DNA of 64,000 nucleotides from Hyphomonadaceae bacterium (GTDB taxonomy: Bacteria > Pseudomonadota > Alphaproteobacteria > Caulobacterales > Aquidulcibacteraceae), in assembly GCA_023384105.1 (NCBI GenBank), contig JAHDXR010000014.1, positions 34,002 to 98,001 on the forward strand. Reading direction: 5' to 3'. Both the position numbers and the translations under genes were made by a program. Numbering within the stretch: position 1 is the stretch's first letter; each line of letters starts with the position of its first letter. A model generated the notes under the pieces. The model saw only the letters and a list, made by a program, of their open reading frames with translations. It was not told the origin of the DNA and made no database searches. Positions 1 to 10,180 of this stretch are shown one piece after another.

Positions 1-59
1 GTCGCGCTGTTCTACGTCAGCCGCGCAAAGACGACGCAGCATTGCTGGATTTCGACTGC

Positions 60-1964
60 TTAAGCCCGCGCTTCGTTCACGCCCCGCCCTAGCGCCAGCA
101 GGGCGGCGTTGGCGATGGCGTCGGCGTCCAGCCCGGCCTGCGCGTACATGGCTTCCGGCTTGTCCTGGTCCTGGAACAGGTCCGGCAGGGTGAGGGTGCG
201 GATTTTTACGCCGCGGTCGAGCAGGCCGTCCTTGGCCATGAAGTGCAGCACGAAGGCGCCGAAGCCGCCTTGGGCGCCCTCTTCGATCGTCAGCAGCACT
301 TCGTGTTCGCGCGCGAGGCGGCGGATCAGGTCTTCGTCGAGGGGCTTGGCGAAGCGGGCGTCGGCGAGCGTGGCGGAGAGGCCCATGGCGGCGAGTTTAT
401 CGGCGGCCTTGTGCGCTTCGCCCAGGCGGGCGCCGAAATTGAGCAGCGCCACGCTCGTCCCCTCGCGCACGATGCGGCCCTTGCCGACTTCGAGCGGGAC
501 GCCTGCATCGGCGCCCAGCACCCCATCGGCGTCGCCGCGCGGATAGCGGAAGGCGCTCGGACAATCGTCGATGGCGGCGGCGGTGGCGACCATGCGCGAG
601 AGTTCGGCGCCGTCGCTCGCGGCCATCAGCACCATGCCGGGCAGCGCGCCCATGAAGCCTATGTCGAACGAGCCGGCATGCGTCGCGCCGTCGGCGCCGA
701 CGAGGCCGGCGCGGTCCATGGCGAAGCGCACGGGCAGCTTCTGGATGGCGACGTCGTGGACGACCTGGTCGTAGCCGCGCTGCAGGAAGGTGGAATAGAT
801 GGCGCAGAACGGCTTCATGCCGTCGGCGGCGAGGCCGGCCGCGAACGTCACCGCGTGCTGCTCGGCGATGCCGACGTCATAGGTGCGCTCCGGGAATTGC
901 GCGCCGAACAGATCGAGCCCGGTGCCCGAAGGCATCGCCGCGGTGATGGCGACGATCCTGTCGTCCTTCTGCGCCTCGCGGATCAGCGCCTGCGCGAACA
1001 CCTTGGTGTAGCTGGGGGCCGGCCCGCCCTTGGCCTGCTCGCCGGTGACGACGTTGAACTTGCTGACGCCGTGATACTTGTCGGCGGCGTTCTCGGCCGG
1101 CGCGTAGCCCTTGCCCTTCTTGGTGACGACGTGGATCAGCACGGGCTTGTCGTCGTACTCGCGCGCGTTCTTGAGCACCGGCAGCAGCGTATCGAGGTCG
1201 TGGCCGTCGAACGGCCCGAGATAATGAAAGCCCAGTTCCTCGAAGAAGGTGCCGCCCGTGACCATGGTGCGGGCGTATTCCTCGGTCTTCTTGGCGATGT
1301 CGTGGATCGGCTGCGGCAGATGCTCGGCCACGGTCTTGGCCGCCTTGCGCAGGCGCCGGTAGGTCCGGGTGGCGGCGAGTCGCGCGAGATAGGAACTCAT
1401 GCCGCCGACCGGCGGCGCGATGCTCATATCGTTGTCGTTGAGGATGACGATGAGGCGCTTGGTGGTTTCGGCGGCGTTGTTCATCGCCTCATAGGCCATG
1501 CCCGCCGACATCGAGCCGTCGCCGATCACGGCGATGACGCTGTTGTCCTCGCCGCGCTGATCGCGCGCGACGGCGAAGCCGAGCGCGGCGCTGATCGAAG
1601 TGGCGGCGTGGGCGGCGCCGAACGGATCGTAGTCGCTTTCGCTGCGTTTGGTGAAACCGGAGAGCCCTCCGCCCTGTCGCAAGGTGCGGATGCGCTCGCG
1701 CCGGCCGGTCAGAATCTTGTGCGGATAGGCCTGGTGGCCGACGTCCCAGATGACGACGTCGCGCGGGGTGTCGAACACGTAGTGCAGCGCCACCGTGAGT
1801 TCGACCACGCCGAGCCCCGCGCCCAGGTGCCCGCCGGTGACGGAGACGGCGCTGATGGTTTCGGCGCGCAATTCGTCCGCCAGCTGGCGGAGCTGGCTTG
1901 GCTCAAGCTTGCGGAGATCGGCGGGAACCTTGACCTGGTCGAGCAGCGGAGTTTGGGGCGCCAT
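60..1964 (-). CDS. dxs: 1-deoxy-D-xylulose-5-phosphate synthase
   Basis: ORF 60..2099; thiamine-enzyme motifs ([41 protein letters not shown]). Start chosen at [11 protein letters not shown] (1964); the upstream extension looks untranslated. Confidence 0.96.
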   Translation of the reverse strand: MAPQTPLLDQVKVPADLRKLEPSQLRQLADELRAETISAVSVTGGHLGAGLGVVELTVALHYVFDTPRDVVIWDVGHQAYPHKILTGRRERIRTLRQGGGLSGFTKRSESDYDPFGAAHAATSISAALGFAVARDQRGEDNSVIAVIGDGSMSAGMAYEAMNNAAETTKRLIVILNDNDMSIAPPVGGMSSYLARLAATRTYRRLRKAAKTVAEHLPQPIHDIAKKTEEYARTMVTGGTFFEELGFHYLGPFDGHDLDTLLPVLKNAREYDDKPVLIHVVTKKGKGYAPAENAADKYHGVSKFNVVTGEQAKGGPAPSYTKVFAQALIREAQKDDRIVAITAAMPSGTGLDLFGAQFPERTYDVGIAEQHAVTFAAGLAADGMKPFCAIYSTFLQRGYDQVVHDVAIQKLPVRFAMDRAGLVGADGATHAGSFDIGFMGALPGMVLMAASDGAELSRMVATAAAIDDCPSAFRYPRGDADGVLGADAGVPLEVGKGRIVREGTSVALLNFGARLGEAHKAADKLAAMGLSATLADARFAKPLDEDLIRRLAREHEVLLTIEEGAQGGFGAFVLHFMAKDGLLDRGVKIRTLTLPDLFQDQDKPEAMYAQAGLDADAIANAALLALGRGVNEARA

Positions 1965-2145
1965 GGGGCCTCGGGTCGTTGACGTTTGGGGCAGGCTAGC
2001 CGCCTTCGTCCGCGAATGCGACGTCAAGAAGGCGCCAAGCCCAGGATTTATTGCGCAGATTCCGTGCGGCCCGTCGGCGCAGGTTGGAGGAAACCGCAAA
2101 GGCGGATAAATCGCTCCCTCAATCGGCGGAATTGGGGGTGCGGTC

Positions 2146-4254
2146 GTGCGTATTCATATCATGGCTTTGGCCGCGGCGGCGCTGGCGGCCTCCTGCGTGA
2201 CGCCGGACGAGCCAACAGGGACGGCGGCTCAACCGCAAGCCGAAGCGGCCGATCCCTACCTTTGGCTCGAAGAGGTCGAGGGCGAGCGGGCGCTGGCGTG
2301 GGTGGAGGCCGAGAACGCGCGCTCGCTGCCGGTGCTGGAGAACGACCCGCGCTATCCGGCGCTGCTGAACGCCGCGCTCGACGTGGCGCAGAGCCGCGAC
2401 CGGCTGGCGACGGGCCAGGTGCGCGGCGGCTATCTCTACAATTTCTGGCAGGACGAGACCCATGTGCGCGGCGTCTGGCGGCGCGCGCGGCTCGACGGGT
2501 ATGCGGCCAACCGTCCGCAATGGGAGACCGTGCTCGACATCGACGCGCTGGCGCGCGCGGAGAATGCGAACTGGGTCTGGCAAGGCGCCGACTGCGATCC
2601 GTCTGGCGTGCGCTGCATGATCTCGCTCTCCAACGGCGGGCTCGACGCATCGACCGACCGCGAGTTCGACGTGAACGCCAGGCGCTTCGTCGAGGACGGC
2701 TTCGTCGTCCCGGAGGCGAAGTCCAACATCGGCTGGCTCGACCGCGACACGCTGCTGGTGGCGACGAACTGGGGCGAAGGCTCGCTGACCGAGTCGGGCT
2801 ATCCGTTCGTGCTCAAGGCGTGGCGGCGCGGCGCGCCGCTGTCGAGCGCAACCGAGATCATGCGCGGCGAACCGCGCGACGTTTCCATTTCCGTCCTGAC
2901 GTTCGAGGACGAGAGCGGCGACCACATCGCCATCGCGGCCGAGGGCGAGACCTTCTTCGAAACGGTCTATTCGCTGATCACGCCCGAAGGGCCGGCGCGG
3001 ATCACGCTGCCGCGCAAATCGTCGATCCGCCGCTTCTTCCATGACCGCCTGATCGTGACCCTGGAGGAAGACTGGACCGTCGGCGGACGCCTCTATCCGA
3101 GCGGCGCGCTGCTGGCGCTGCCGCTGGCGCAGGCGACGTCGGAGACGCCGGCCGTCGAAGTGATCTTCACGCCGAACGCGCGGCAATCGATCGAGGGCGT
3201 CGCCGCCACGCGCGAGGCGCTGCTGGTCTCCGGTTTCGACAACGTGCGCGGGCGGCTGCAGCGTTTCACCTTCGCCAACGGGGCGTGGCGCGGCGAGCAG
3301 GTGCGCCTGCCGCCGACCGGCGTGGTGTCGCTGGCGGGCGCCTCCACCGGCGACGCGCGCGCCTTCGCGGTGTTCGAGGATTTCCTGACGCCGCCGACGC
3401 TCTATGCGCTGAACGGCGCCGATGCGCGCGCCGTGCGTTCGCTGCCGGCGCAGTTCGACGCCTCGCCCTACGTGACGGAGCAGTTCGAAGCGGTCAGCGC
3501 CGACGGGACGCGCGTGCCCTATTTCGTGGTGCGCCGCCGCGACATGCCGCTCAGCGGCGAGAACCCGACGCTGCTCTACGCCTATGGCGGCTTCCAGCTT
3601 TCGCAGACGCCGAGCTACAACGCCTATATTGGCCGGCTCTGGCTCGATCAGGGCGGCGTGTACGTGCTGGCGAACATCCGCGGCGGCGGCGAGTTCGGCC
3701 CCGCCTGGCACGACGCCGGCCTGATGACCAACCGCCAGCGCATCTATGACGACTTCTACGCCGTCGAGCGCGACCTGGTGGAGCGGCGCATCACCAGCCC
3801 GCGCCGGCTCGGCATATCCGGACGCTCGAACGGCGGGCTGCTGATGGGCGTGATGCTCAACCAGCATCCGGAGATGGTGCGCGCCGCCGTCATCGGCTCG
3901 CCGCTGCTCGACATGCTGCGCTACGATCAGTTGCTTGCCGGCGCCTCGTGGGTGGGCGAGTACGGCTCGCCCTCGGTCCCCGAACAGCGCGCGTTCCTGG
4001 AAACCATCACGCCGTACCAGAACCTGCGCGCCCGCGACGACTTCCCGACCGTGTTCATCTACACGTCGACGAAGGACGACCGCGTGCATCCGGGCCATGC
4101 GCGCAAGTACGGCGCGCGCCTCGCCGAACTCGGCATTCCGTTCCTCTATTACGAGAACACCGACGGCGGCCACTCCGCCAACGCCAACCTGCGCGAAGCG
4201 GCGCGGCGGCGGACGCTGGAATACATGTACCTGACGCAGCGGCTGATCGACTGA
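2146..4254 (+). CDS. prolyl oligopeptidase family (S9) serine peptidase, putative lipoprotein
   Basis: 702 aa; lipobox-like N-term (AAALAASC), GRSNGG nucleophile motif, C-terminal D/H ([16 protein letters not shown]). GTG at 2146 or ATG at 2161. Confidence 0.9.
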   Translation: MRIHIMALAAAALAASCVTPDEPTGTAAQPQAEAADPYLWLEEVEGERALAWVEAENARSLPVLENDPRYPALLNAALDVAQSRDRLATGQVRGGYLYNFWQDETHVRGVWRRARLDGYAANRPQWETVLDIDALARAENANWVWQGADCDPSGVRCMISLSNGGLDASTDREFDVNARRFVEDGFVVPEAKSNIGWLDRDTLLVATNWGEGSLTESGYPFVLKAWRRGAPLSSATEIMRGEPRDVSISVLTFEDESGDHIAIAAEGETFFETVYSLITPEGPARITLPRKSSIRRFFHDRLIVTLEEDWTVGGRLYPSGALLALPLAQATSETPAVEVIFTPNARQSIEGVAATREALLVSGFDNVRGRLQRFTFANGAWRGEQVRLPPTGVVSLAGASTGDARAFAVFEDFLTPPTLYALNGADARAVRSLPAQFDASPYVTEQFEAVSADGTRVPYFVVRRRDMPLSGENPTLLYAYGGFQLSQTPSYNAYIGRLWLDQGGVYVLANIRGGGEFGPAWHDAGLMTNRQRIYDDFYAVERDLVERRITSPRRLGISGRSNGGLLMGVMLNQHPEMVRAAVIGSPLLDMLRYDQLLAGASWVGEYGSPSVPEQRAFLETITPYQNLRARDDFPTVFIYTSTKDDRVHPGHARKYGARLAELGIPFLYYENTDGGHSANANLREAARRRTLEYMYLTQRLID

Positions 4255-4287
4255 GCGGGCGGCTTCGTTTTAAGGGACCGCGGTCCG

Positions 4288-4602
4288 TTATTTCTTTTCG
4301 ATCAGCAGGCGGCCCTGCTGGCGCAGCTGGCCGGCGACCTTGCCGGCGAAGGCGCCGAGCAGGCCCGGCAGCAGGACTTCGATCTGCAGATCGGTGTCGG
4401 TGACGTCGATCCTGCCGGTGACGGTCTGGCCGAACGCCTCGGCGTTGAAGCCGAGACGATCCTGCGCCCAGGCGTGCCGGATGGCGCCGAGACCGACACC
4501 GCCGAGCTGCGCCTTGAACTGATCGAGGCTCGCATCGACGCGCCGGCGCGCCTCGTCGCGGCCGAGCTGATGCGGAATGGTGACGGTGACCGGTCTTGCC
4601 AT
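4288..4602 (-). CDS. polyhydroxyalkanoic acid system family-like small protein
   Basis: 104 aa MARPVTVTIPHQLGRDEARRRVDASL...; resembles the PHA-system/granule-region family. Confidence 0.7.
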   Translation of the reverse strand: MARPVTVTIPHQLGRDEARRRVDASLDQFKAQLGGVGLGAIRHAWAQDRLGFNAEAFGQTVTGRIDVTDTDLQIEVLLPGLLGAFAGKVAGQLRQQGRLLIEKK

Positions 4603-4657
4603 GGCGAGCCAACGTGTGAGCGGCGCGGCGGTTGCGCAAGTCCAAAGCGCCGCGCCT

Positions 4658-4760
4658 ATGGAGCGCCAGCGTCCCGCCGGCATGCGCCCTATCGAACAAA
4701 TACCGGCGCTTGTCGGCAGCGGTTGCGCCGCGCCGGCGAGAGCGCCGGCGCTCCGTGGGC
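4658..4760. repeat. family-A palindromic element, diverged copy
   Basis: TATGGAGCGCCAGCGTCCCGCCGGCATG ... GCCGGCGAGAGCGCCGGCGCTCCGTGGG between the PHA-like gene and ispA. Confidence 0.75.
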
Positions 4761-4767
4761 GCTGCGC

Positions 4768-5655
4768 TTAGTGGCGGCGCGTGACGATGAAGTCGACAGC
4801 TTCCAGCAGCACCTGCGCGCGCGGGCCGAAGATCGAGAGATGGCGCTTGGCCTGATCGGCCAGCATGCGCACGCGTTCACGCGTCGCGTCGGCGCCCATC
4901 ACGGTGACGAAGTTGACCTTGCCCCGCGCCTTGTCCTTGCCGACCGCCTTGCCGGTGTCGCGCACCACGCCTTCGGCGTCGAGCAGATCGTCGACCATCT
5001 GGAAGGCGAGGCCGATATCGTGCGCGTAGCGCGTCAGCGCCGTCTTCTCAGCATCGGAGGCGCAGCCGATCAGCGCGCCGGCGTCGACGGCGAAATTGAT
5101 CAGCGCGCCGGTCTTCAGCCGGTTCATGCGGGTGACGGCGATGAGATCGCTGCCGATGTCGTCGCCGGCCATGTCGGCCGCCTGCCCCGCCACCATGCCG
5201 AGCGCGCCGGACGCTTTCGCCAGGCCGGCGATCAGCTTGCAGCGCATCTGCGGATCGTGATGGGTCGCGGGCTCGGCCATCACTTCGAACGCGAACGTCA
5301 AAAACGCATCGCCGGCGAGCAGCGCAGTGGCTTCGTCGAAGGCGCGGTGCAGCGTCGGGCGGCCGCGGCGGAGGTCGTCGTCGTCCATGCAGGGCAGATC
5401 GTCATGGATCAGCGAGTAGGTGTGCACGCACTCGATGGCGACGGCCGCGCGCATCAGGCTGGCTTCATCGGCGTCGAAGATGCGGCCGGCTTCGAGCGTG
5501 AAGAACGGGCGCAGACGCTTGCCCCCGGCAAGGGCGGCGTAACGCATCGCTTCGATCAGACGCGCCTCCGGCCCCTGCGGCTTGGGCAGAAGCGCATCAA
5601 GCGCCGTGTTGATCCGGTCGGCTGTTTCCTTGAGGCGGGCGTCGAGCTTGGACAT
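4768..5655 (-). CDS. ispA: polyprenyl (farnesyl/geranyl) diphosphate synthase
   Basis: DDLPCMDDDDLRRG and DDLLD aspartate-rich motifs; start MSKLDARLKET at 5655. Confidence 0.94.
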   Translation of the reverse strand: MSKLDARLKETADRINTALDALLPKPQGPEARLIEAMRYAALAGGKRLRPFFTLEAGRIFDADEASLMRAAVAIECVHTYSLIHDDLPCMDDDDLRRGRPTLHRAFDEATALLAGDAFLTFAFEVMAEPATHHDPQMRCKLIAGLAKASGALGMVAGQAADMAGDDIGSDLIAVTRMNRLKTGALINFAVDAGALIGCASDAEKTALTRYAHDIGLAFQMVDDLLDAEGVVRDTGKAVGKDKARGKVNFVTVMGADATRERVRMLADQAKRHLSIFGPRAQVLLEAVDFIVTRRH

Positions 5656-5865
5656 GGGCGCCGGGGTTAGCAGAGACCGCCGCCGGTGCAAGCACCCAGG
5701 GCCCCGCCCCTCCAGGGAGAATGGCTTGGCGCTGGGGCGCGGGCTTTCCAACAGCTGTGGTTCCGGGGCATCATAGCCCCGCACGGGGCTAGGGACCGGC
5801 GCGCGCGGCCGCTGACGCAGCTGCGGGAAGCCGGGCCTTGGGGTTGATTAAGTGAGGAATTTTAC

Positions 5866-6960
5866 ATGGCAACGGTGGTGGTCATTCACGCCGCGGACGA
5901 CACCCTGCCGGCGCGGGCGCTGGCGGAGAAGGTGCGTCAGACCAAGGTCGACGTCGTGCTCGAAAAAACCGGCGACGACCTGCACGACGCCCTGAAGTCC
6001 GCCACGGTCGCCATCGCGCTCTGGTCGCCGCGCTCGAACGCCGCGGCGGAGCTGGCCGAACACGCCGCCTTCGCTAAGAGCTCCAGCACGCTGATCCACG
6101 CCACCATGCAGAGCGCAGCCCCGCCGGAACAGTTCCGCGGCGAGCCGGCCGTGAACCTCACCGGCTGGCGCGGCGAAGACGATTTCCCGGCCTGGCGCGA
6201 ACTGGCCAAGCTGGTCACCGACAAGGCCGGGCTGGCGCCGCTGGCGCCGCCTGCGCCGAAGCCGCCGTCGGGCTTTTTCCAGCCGGGCGCGGTGGCCGCT
6301 TCGCCCGAGGCGCAGCGGCCGCAGACGCGGCTGACGCCCCAGCCGTCCCGTCAGCCGCCGCCGCGCCCTCAAGCTGCGGCGCCGCAACGCGCGACGCCGC
6401 AGCCGTCGCGGCCCGCGGTGGCGGAGCCTGAGAAGGAAAAGAAGGGCGGCGGCATGATGCTGATCGCCATCATCGCCGTTGTCGTGCTCGCCCTCGGCGG
6501 CGGCGCCTTCTGGTTCGTGACGCAGCAGGCCGGGCAGTCGGCCGCCTACGAAGACGTCGATCCCAACAGCGCCGATTCGCTGCGCGAATTCCTCGCCGGC
6601 GATCCCTCGCCCGCCGACCGCGAACGCGCCCAAGCCGATCTCGCCGCGCTCGAACAGAACATGCTCGACGCCGCGCGCGAAGCCAACACGATCGACGCGT
6701 ACGAAGCGTTCCTGCGCGCGTTTCCGAACAGTTCGGAGGCGATCTACGCGCAGGGCCAGATCCAGCAGCTGCGCCTGCAGGAAGGCGGCGCGCCGCCCGC
6801 GGCCGCGCCGGAAGCGCCGCCGGTCATAGAGACGATCCCCGCCGAAACGCCGCCGGCGCCAACGCCCGCGCCCGCCGACAGCGGCCCCACGCAGCTGACG
6901 CCGCCGCCGGTGGAAGAACCGGAAACCGAAGAGCCGCCCAGCGCGCCGCCGGAGAACTGA
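5866..6960 (+). CDS. TIR-like domain protein with Pro-rich linker, one TM helix and extracytoplasmic region
   Basis: 364 aa; N-term VVVIHAADDTLPARALAEKVRQ...VAIALWSPRSNAAAELAEHAAFAKSSSTLIHATM...FRGEPAVNLTGWRGEDDFPAWREL has TIR-like spacing; TM MMLIAIIAVVVLALGGGAFWFV; SD GAGGA upstream. Confidence 0.75.
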   Translation: MATVVVIHAADDTLPARALAEKVRQTKVDVVLEKTGDDLHDALKSATVAIALWSPRSNAAAELAEHAAFAKSSSTLIHATMQSAAPPEQFRGEPAVNLTGWRGEDDFPAWRELAKLVTDKAGLAPLAPPAPKPPSGFFQPGAVAASPEAQRPQTRLTPQPSRQPPPRPQAAAPQRATPQPSRPAVAEPEKEKKGGGMMLIAIIAVVVLALGGGAFWFVTQQAGQSAAYEDVDPNSADSLREFLAGDPSPADRERAQADLAALEQNMLDAAREANTIDAYEAFLRAFPNSSEAIYAQGQIQQLRLQEGGAPPAAAPEAPPVIETIPAETPPAPTPAPADSGPTQLTPPPVEEPETEEPPSAPPEN

Positions 6961-6970
6961 CCGCAGACCC

Positions 6971-7055
6971 TTGGACCGCCGGCGTCTTCGCCGGCGAACC
7001 ACGTTTCAATCTGAACGGACAGCGCAAGCTGAACGCTGTGCGCCGGCGGTCCTAG
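6971..7055. repeat. family-A palindromic element
   Basis: TTGGACCGCCGGCGTCTTCGCCGGCGAA ... GCGCCGGCGGTCCTAG between convergent TIR-like gene and csaA. Confidence 0.8.
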
Positions 7056-7065
7056 AAGAGCGGCG

Positions 7066-7434
7066 TCAGTAAAGCCGCCCGCCCGTCAGCGCCGGGCGAT
7101 CGACGTTCAGCAGCACGACATTGCCGTTGCGGTCCGGAAAGCCGAGGCACAGCACTTCCGACATGAACTTGCCAATCTGCTTCGGCTCGAAGTTCACCAC
7201 GGCGGCGACGCGCCGGCCGAGCAGCTCGCCGATGTCGTAGTTCTGCGTCACCTGGGCGCTCGACTTCTTGACGCCCAGCGGATCGCCGAAATCGATCCAG
7301 AGCTGGTAGGCGGCCTTCTTGGCTTCCTCGAACACCTTCACGTCCACGATGGTGCCGAGGCGGATGTCCACCTTCAGGAAGTCCTCGAACGTGATGATCG
7401 GCTGGCGCGCATTGTTTTGCGGATCGTCGGCCAT
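7066..7434 (-). CDS. csaA: tRNA-binding protein CsaA
   Basis: 122 aa; FLKVDIRLGTIVDV...VAAVVNFEPKQIGKFMSEVLCLGF typical of CsaA. Confidence 0.93.
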   Translation of the reverse strand: MADDPQNNARQPIITFEDFLKVDIRLGTIVDVKVFEEAKKAAYQLWIDFGDPLGVKKSSAQVTQNYDIGELLGRRVAAVVNFEPKQIGKFMSEVLCLGFPDRNGNVVLLNVDRPALTGGRLY

Positions 7435-7450
7435 TGGCGTTTCTCTTCCC

Positions 7451-7696
7451 CTATTGCCCGAGCTTCGCGGGCTCTGTGCGCGGGCCGTCCGGACCCATCA
7501 CGATTTGATCGACTTCGAGCTGCGCGTCCTTGAGCTGGCTTTCGCAGCGCGCTTTCAGCGCCGCCCCGCGCTTGTAGATGCGAATCGAATCCGCGAGCGG
7601 CACGTCGCCCCGCTCCAGGTGCGAGACGATTTTTTCCAGTTCAGCCAAGGACTCCTCGAAGGAGAGCTGGGACGGATCGCGGGGTTCGGCGCTCAT
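7451..7696 (-). CDS. xseB: exodeoxyribonuclease VII small subunit
   Basis: LSFEESLAELEKIVSHLERGDVPLADSIRIYKRGAALKARCESQL; start MSAEP at 7696. Confidence 0.95.
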   Translation of the reverse strand: MSAEPRDPSQLSFEESLAELEKIVSHLERGDVPLADSIRIYKRGAALKARCESQLKDAQLEVDQIVMGPDGPRTEPAKLGQ

Positions 7697-7751
7697 GGGT
7701 GCAAAGTATGAAGACGCGGCCACGAAGGGAATAGGCCTTGGCTCGCGATCC

Positions 7752-8369
7752 TCACCTCACTTTCTCGTAGCGGCGGTAGCTCCAATAGCGGTCGCCCCCG
7801 TCCTCGACCTCGCGCCAGCCCTGGGCGCGCAGCACCGGGCGCATCATCCGGTTGAACCAGCCGTGGGCGCACAGGAGCACGTTCTGGCCGCGCAGCGCCT
7901 GGGCGGTCAGCGTCGCGACCGCCGCCTCGGCGCGGAGTTCGGCCTCCGCCCGGCTCTCGCCGTCGCCATGGAACCCGAGCCACCAGGCCACGCGCGCCCA
8001 GACCCCCCAGGCTCCGGGCCGATGCCGGCCCCAGAGCGGCGGCGGCGGCAGCGGCGCCTCCACGAAAACCGGATCGGTGACGATTTCGCGCCCGCCGGCC
8101 ACCATTTCGGCGGTGTGGATCGCCCGCTGCAGAGTCGAGGCGTAGATCACGTCGCTCCTGGCGGCGTGTTCGACCAGCTTTTCGGGGGGGCGTTCGTCGG
8201 GGTGCAGGCCGGCGAGGTCGTAGCTCGCCCACCACTCGCGGTAGCCGCTGCGGTCGATACGCACACTTCTATCGGCGTGCGGCTGGCCGTGCCGGGCGAT
8301 GACAATCGTGCCAACGCGCGCGGCGGAACGGCGATCCAGCGTCTCGGCGGGCGCCATGGTCGTCGTCAT
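7752..8369 (-). CDS. histidine phosphatase family protein
   Basis: VIARHGQPHAD (RHG motif), late CAHG motif; start MTTTMAPAE. Confidence 0.88.
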   Translation of the reverse strand: MTTTMAPAETLDRRSAARVGTIVIARHGQPHADRSVRIDRSGYREWWASYDLAGLHPDERPPEKLVEHAARSDVIYASTLQRAIHTAEMVAGGREIVTDPVFVEAPLPPPPLWGRHRPGAWGVWARVAWWLGFHGDGESRAEAELRAEAAVATLTAQALRGQNVLLCAHGWFNRMMRPVLRAQGWREVEDGGDRYWSYRRYEKVR

Positions 8370-8412
8370 TCTGACCCTTCGCGCTTTTGACGCCCCCTCC
8401 CCGTGAGCGGGT

Positions 8413-9333
8413 CTAATCGCGCTGGAGCGCCGCCAGGTAAGCCGCAGCGGATCCGGCAAGCGCGGCCAAGTCGTACCCGCCCTCCAGAGTCGAGACAAGC
8501 TTGCCGCCACAGTGCCTTAGCGCCATGGCGCGCAGCTCCCGCGCCGCCCAGGCGAAATCCTCGGCCTCAAGCTCCATCTGCGCGAGCGGATCGGCGGCGT
8601 GAGCGTCGAATCCGGCCGAGACCAGGATCAATTCGGGAGCGAACGCGTCAAGCGCCGGAAGGATGCGCGTCTCCATCGCGCGCCGCCACGCGCCGCCGCC
8701 GGCGCCCGCGGGCAACGGCGCGTTGACGACGTTGCCGGCGATCCCGGTTTCACTGGCGGCGCCGGTGCCGGGATAGAGCGGCGACTGGTGCGTCGACGCG
8801 AAAAAAAGACGCGGCTCCCGTTCGGCGATCGTCTGGGTGCCGTTGCCGTGATGCACGTCGAAATCGACCACCGCGACCTTGCCGAGACCGTGCGCCTCCA
8901 AGGCGTGCATCGCCGCGATGGCGACGTTGTTGAAGATGCAGAACCCCATCGGCGTCATCGGCTCGGCGTGGTGGCCCGGCGGACGCACGGCGCAGAACGC
9001 CATCGCATCCTCGCCCGCCATCACCGCGTCGACGGCGGCCACGCACGCGCCGGCGGCGCGGTAGGCGGCTTCGCGCGAGCCGGCGGAAATGTAGGTGTCC
9101 GGATCGAGCCGCACGCGCTTCTCGCGCGCTTCGGCGAAGGCCGGTTCGAGCGCGTCGATGTAGCGGGCCGGGTGCACGCGCGCGATCGCGTCCCGCTCGG
9201 CATACGGCGCCTCGCGCCGATCCAGGCCGAAGCGCTCCAGCGCATCGAGCACGGCCTTGAGCCGGCCCGCGTGCTCGGCGTGACCGGGCGGCGGTTCATG
9301 CGTCAGCATGGAGGGATGCGTGTAGAGCAGCAT
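8413..9333 (-). CDS. histone deacetylase family (acetoin utilisation/acetylpolyamine type)
   Basis: RPPGHHAEPMTPMGFCIFNNVAIAA, VDFDVHHGNGTQ, FASTHQSPLYPGTG. Confidence 0.94.
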   Translation of the reverse strand: MLLYTHPSMLTHEPPPGHAEHAGRLKAVLDALERFGLDRREAPYAERDAIARVHPARYIDALEPAFAEAREKRVRLDPDTYISAGSREAAYRAAGACVAAVDAVMAGEDAMAFCAVRPPGHHAEPMTPMGFCIFNNVAIAAMHALEAHGLGKVAVVDFDVHHGNGTQTIAEREPRLFFASTHQSPLYPGTGAASETGIAGNVVNAPLPAGAGGGAWRRAMETRILPALDAFAPELILVSAGFDAHAADPLAQMELEAEDFAWAARELRAMALRHCGGKLVSTLEGGYDLAALAGSAAAYLAALQRD

Positions 9334-9376
9334 GCGCGAGATGTAGCGCGCCCGCGCCGGCCCCGCCACTTGGAGA

Positions 9377-9403
9377 GCCGGCGCGCGCAGAGCGCGCGCC
9401 GGC
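9377..9403. terminator. perfect GC-rich hairpin
   Basis: GCCGGCGCGCGC-AGA-GCGCGCGCCGGC, 12 bp perfect inverted repeat between the PepSY-like gene and HDAC. Confidence 0.6.
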
Positions 9404-9412
9404 CGGGACGGC

Positions 9413-9724
9413 CTAGTTCGTGCGGCTGCGCTCGCGGCGGTCGCGCGCGCCGCAATCGTCGTCCGACTTGGTGCGCAGGATCGAGCCGTCGCGGCGGTCG
9501 ACATCGAGTTCGACGCAGCGGCCGTTCGCATCCCACGCCTTCACCTCGTAATGGCCGTCGTCGCGCTCGATTTCGAGCACGCGGAAGCCCTGCTGCGCCA
9601 GCCGCGCCTCGACCTGCGACAGGCTCAGTTCGCCGCTAGGCGCAGTCTGAGCGAAGGCGGCGGGGCTGGCGATCAGGCCGACAGCGAAAACGGCGGCGGC
9701 GCAGGCGCGGAAAGTGTTCATCAT
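9413..9724 (-). CDS. secreted PepSY-like small protein
   Basis: Signal peptide MMNTFRACAAAVFAVGLIASPAAFA; LSQVEARLAQQGFRVLEIERDDGHYEVKAWDANG is PepSY-like. Confidence 0.75.
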   Translation of the reverse strand: MMNTFRACAAAVFAVGLIASPAAFAQTAPSGELSLSQVEARLAQQGFRVLEIERDDGHYEVKAWDANGRCVELDVDRRDGSILRTKSDDDCGARDRRERSRTN

Positions 9725-9859
9725 GATTCCCTCGTGGTTCACTGATTTGGCGCGCCGGCGCATCCGGCGTCGTCGGCCCCATAATCCAGACCGGCGCTGA
9801 CAGCTGCCGGGCGGGCGCCGTCAGCGACGCGTCAGCTCGGAACAGGCATCAGAAGCGCC

Positions 9860-10180
9860 ATGACGCTGCGAAAGCTCATCCTGCCCGCGCTCGCGCTGCT
9901 GGCCGCCGTCGCCGCCGCGCCGCTTGCGCTGGCGGACCGGCGCGGCGGCGACCACGACGAGGCGCTGCGCGCGGTCGAAGCGCAGCGGGCGATGCCGCTG
10001 GCCGCCATCCTCCAAATCGCGCAGCGCACGGCGCCGGGCGAAGTCGTCGAGGTCGAGCTTGAACAGGAGGACGGGCGCCTGATCTATGAGATCAAGGTGC
10101 TGACCCGCACCGGGCGCGTGCGGGAGATCGAGATCGACGCCCGCACCGGCGCCGTATTGAGCGTCGAAGAAGAGGATTGA
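9860..10180 (+). CDS. PepSY domain protein
   Basis: Signal peptide; AILQIAQRTAPGEVVEVELEQEDGRLIYEIKVLTRTGRVREIEIDARTGAVL. Confidence 0.85.
   Translation: MTLRKLILPALALLAAVAAAPLALADRRGGDHDEALRAVEAQRAMPLAAILQIAQRTAPGEVVEVELEQEDGRLIYEIKVLTRTGRVREIEIDARTGAVLSVEEED

Noticed and set aside
1-63. Open frame [20 protein letters not shown] at the left edge
   Set aside because: Possibly the tail of an upstream plus-strand gene, but 20 codons are too few to support a call.
243-1982. 579-aa plus-strand ORF opposite dxs
   Set aside because: Antisense to a confident dxs; Ala/Gly/Arg/His-rich shadow ORF typical of high-GC codon position bias.
2119-4173. 684-aa minus-strand ORF opposite the S9 peptidase
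   Set aside because: Shadow ORF; the plus-strand product has catalytic motifs.
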